A stretch of DNA of 64,000 bases from Podocnemis expansa (lineage: Eukaryota; Chordata; Testudines; Podocnemididae): assembly GCA_007922195.1 (NCBI GenBank), contig ML681994.1:53748988-53812987 (forward strand), written 5' to 3'. The translations under genes were made by a program, and so were the position numbers. Numbering within the stretch: the stretch's first letter is position 1; each line of letters starts with the position of its first letter. The notes under the pieces were generated by a model. It was not told the origin of the DNA. It saw only the letters and a list, made by a program, of their open reading frames with translations, and searched no databases. Positions 62,018 through 64,000 of this stretch are shown here, piece by piece.

Positions 62018-64000
62018 CTGTACAAAACAGAAAAAAAAATATAAGATTACTGAAACAAAAAGTCCACCCTCATTTATTCAAGAATTTTAGCTGAGATACA
62101 TAAGCCCTCTCATTTGTAAGTTTCACCTTTAGGAAACTTTTACATAAATGGTACAATTTCAACACCAATTACAAAATCCTGGAGTGGTGATGTATGATTG
62201 TATTGGGGGGTAGGGGGAACAAGACATTTTTAGAGCTCCTTCAAATGACCTTTGGGAATCTGACATGTGGAAAGGCAAGAATTTAAAACATCAGCTGGCA
62301 CTATCTAGTCCAGGGGTCCTACAATTATGTGCACCACTAATGCATTAAGAAAACCCTGAATTGGTACACAGAGAGGTTAAACTACTAACCCTGCTGTACC
62401 TTGATTTCTGATCTGCCCATGGTCAGATATGGTTCTCCTCTCGGGAAATCTTTATGAACAATTTTAAAAGAATGACTTATTGCAACCTTATTGACATTAC
62501 TGTACCTGTACCCATCATAACAAACATGGCCGTGTGGAAGTCACACATGTACTATATTTGTCAACAACTCTACTGGATGTTGTTTGCAGTAGTGTCATAG
62601 TCATGGTGGTCCCAGGATATGACAAAGACAAGAGTAGAAGAGACAGACCCAAGATTTTTAGCTACACAAAGCTGAAAAAGAGCTCTGAGCAGCTTGAAAA
62701 CTTGTGTGTTTTTCACCAAAAGAAGCTAGTCCAATAAACGATCTCTCACTCATATTAGCTTTCTCACTTTACCAGATGATAGAACTGAAGTTTTTCATAA
62801 AGAAAATATTTCATACTAAAACTGCCCCTTAAAATCAGAAATTTCCATGAAAGTTGTAGGAGTTTTTTCCCCCCTCCAAACCACTTCTTTTTAAGCACAA
62901 GTCAGTTTAAGAAATTATGAAACAAAAACTGAGCTGCTTTTTTCAGTTTATCAGTTTTCATCCCTCCCATTTCTTCTGCTTCCCTTCTTTTTCAGTGACA
63001 AAATGAAAAAAAGGGGGAGGGGGCAGAGGAAGAAGGAAAAACAAAGTTTTTGGATAATGAAAAAAGTGCTCCATTCCAAAAGAAAGGAAAGGAAAACTAA
63101 CCTGTAGGGTTTTTTTTTTTTCATACTCTTCTCCCCACCCCGTTCCACCATGCACACTTTTCCAACCAGCTCTACCGAATGTAAAGAGTAACACTTAGTC
63201 AATGGCTGAATCAGTCCACCACCATGAAAGGCGGAAGGTAGCATCGACAGGAGAGGCTCTCCCTTTAACATAGTGTCATGAAGGTGCTATACTGTGGAAA
63301 TGTGTAAGTATGTCAATGTGAGATATACTAGTTATGTAATGTAACCACTGTATCTCACACCAAGCCAGAACAACGGTGTAGACCAGCCCTTAGAATTCAC
63401 TTCCACTCATTTTATAATTTTTTAAAAAATGCACTCATCTGCAGGAGCTACCACCTTACAAAAGAAAGTCTATCTCAACAAGCAATTTAAAATAGTCAAG
63501 AAAACAAAATATTAAGATACCAAATCAGGAGACACAATTGACACACACACATATTGTTGCCCCTATGTTGAAGTTGCAATCACCATTCTTACAGTTCTAG
63601 TGGTAAGAATGGAAATAAGCAATTACTGAAAACTTCTTGAAAACCAACTCTATTGTTAGCTATGAACATTTAGCAACTGAAGCACAAGACAAAGTTTACA
63701 TTTCTTTCCGTTATGAGAGTAATGAATTGTGTAGGATGTGGGAACTACCTGTAAGATTTTATGATTATACATTCCAGCTACTGATCTGATTGTCATGTGG
63801 GTCTGCTAAATGATTACTAAGACTTAATTAAGGTACGGTTCAGTTTGTACCTAGACAGGAAAGGAGATAAATATTTTTGACAGACCTCTATTTCTGATAC
63901 TCAAAAGAGCAATGCAGGTGCCAATTCCTCTGAAATTTTACCTCCACCATTCTGGGATCAGCAATCCAGCTGGTGGGGAAAGTTTCAGCTTGTCACTTCA
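62018..64000. other. RAB3IP last intron (part), no exon seen
   Basis: I looked for the preceding RAB3IP exon (its product ends YIRYIQQGLVKQQD) on the minus strand and did not find it, so it lies right of the window. Short ORFs at 62534-63271 have no domain. Confidence 0.6.

Noticed and set aside
63940..64000. Possible exon at the right edge (FPTSWIADPRMVE before a GTAAAA)
   Set aside because: It does not match any part of RAB3IP that I remember, the donor is poor, and its start lies outside the window.

Overview
This is vertebrate nuclear DNA. The genes are split into short exons with GT/AG splice sites, and the introns are packed with CR1 LINEs, hAT-type DNA transposons, palindromic MITEs and a tRNA-derived SINE. 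The repeat set (antisense CR1 3' ends reading ATCATAGAAT, MITEs ending in TCTACACT, and the repeat whose copies carry GTAGCCGTGTTAGTC and CTGANGA..GAAA) looks reptilian and most like a turtle, less likely a crocodilian. The species call is inference from repeats only.

Two protein-coding genes are supported, both on the minus strand. (1) MYRFL (myelin regulatory factor-like) runs from a start codon at 55787 to beyond the left edge. Nineteen coding exons are in the window (55787 down to 2502) and total 2200 nt. They join in one open frame, with splice phases that agree at every junction (733 codons plus one base). They encode the acidic N-terminus, a TKKRK basic motif, the NDT80-like DNA-binding domain, the S74-type intramolecular chaperone/autocleavage domain with its Ser/Lys pair, the following helical segment, one transmembrane helix and the start of the lumenal C-terminal domain. 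The last roughly 170 codons lie outside. (2) The last coding exon of RAB3IP (Rabin8) is at 61935-62017, upstream of MYRFL and on the same strand. This is the RAB3IP-MYRFL neighbourhood I know from mammals, so the pair looks syntenic.

Layout by region. 1-2501: MYRFL intron with a CR1 split by a MITE. 2502-14621: nine 3' exons with a 1.5-kb hAT element ending 46 bp from one of them. 14622-25678: five exons coding mostly for the DNA-binding domain. 25679-37350: long introns and five exons. 37351-55741: introns 2 and 1, very rich in nested transposons. 55742-61934: MYRFL first exon, a candidate promoter, and the RAB3IP-MYRFL intergenic region with a 2.1-kb hAT. 61935-64000: RAB3IP terminal exon and intron.

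No CRISPR array, operon, rRNA or tRNA gene is present. The most interesting non-gene signal is a hammerhead-ribozyme-like core (CTGANGA, A, 5-bp hairpin, GAAA) shared by two unrelated-looking repeat families, one of which often occurs as head-to-head fold-back pairs. The next is a series of transposon-in-transposon insertions with clean 8-bp or 3-bp target duplications.
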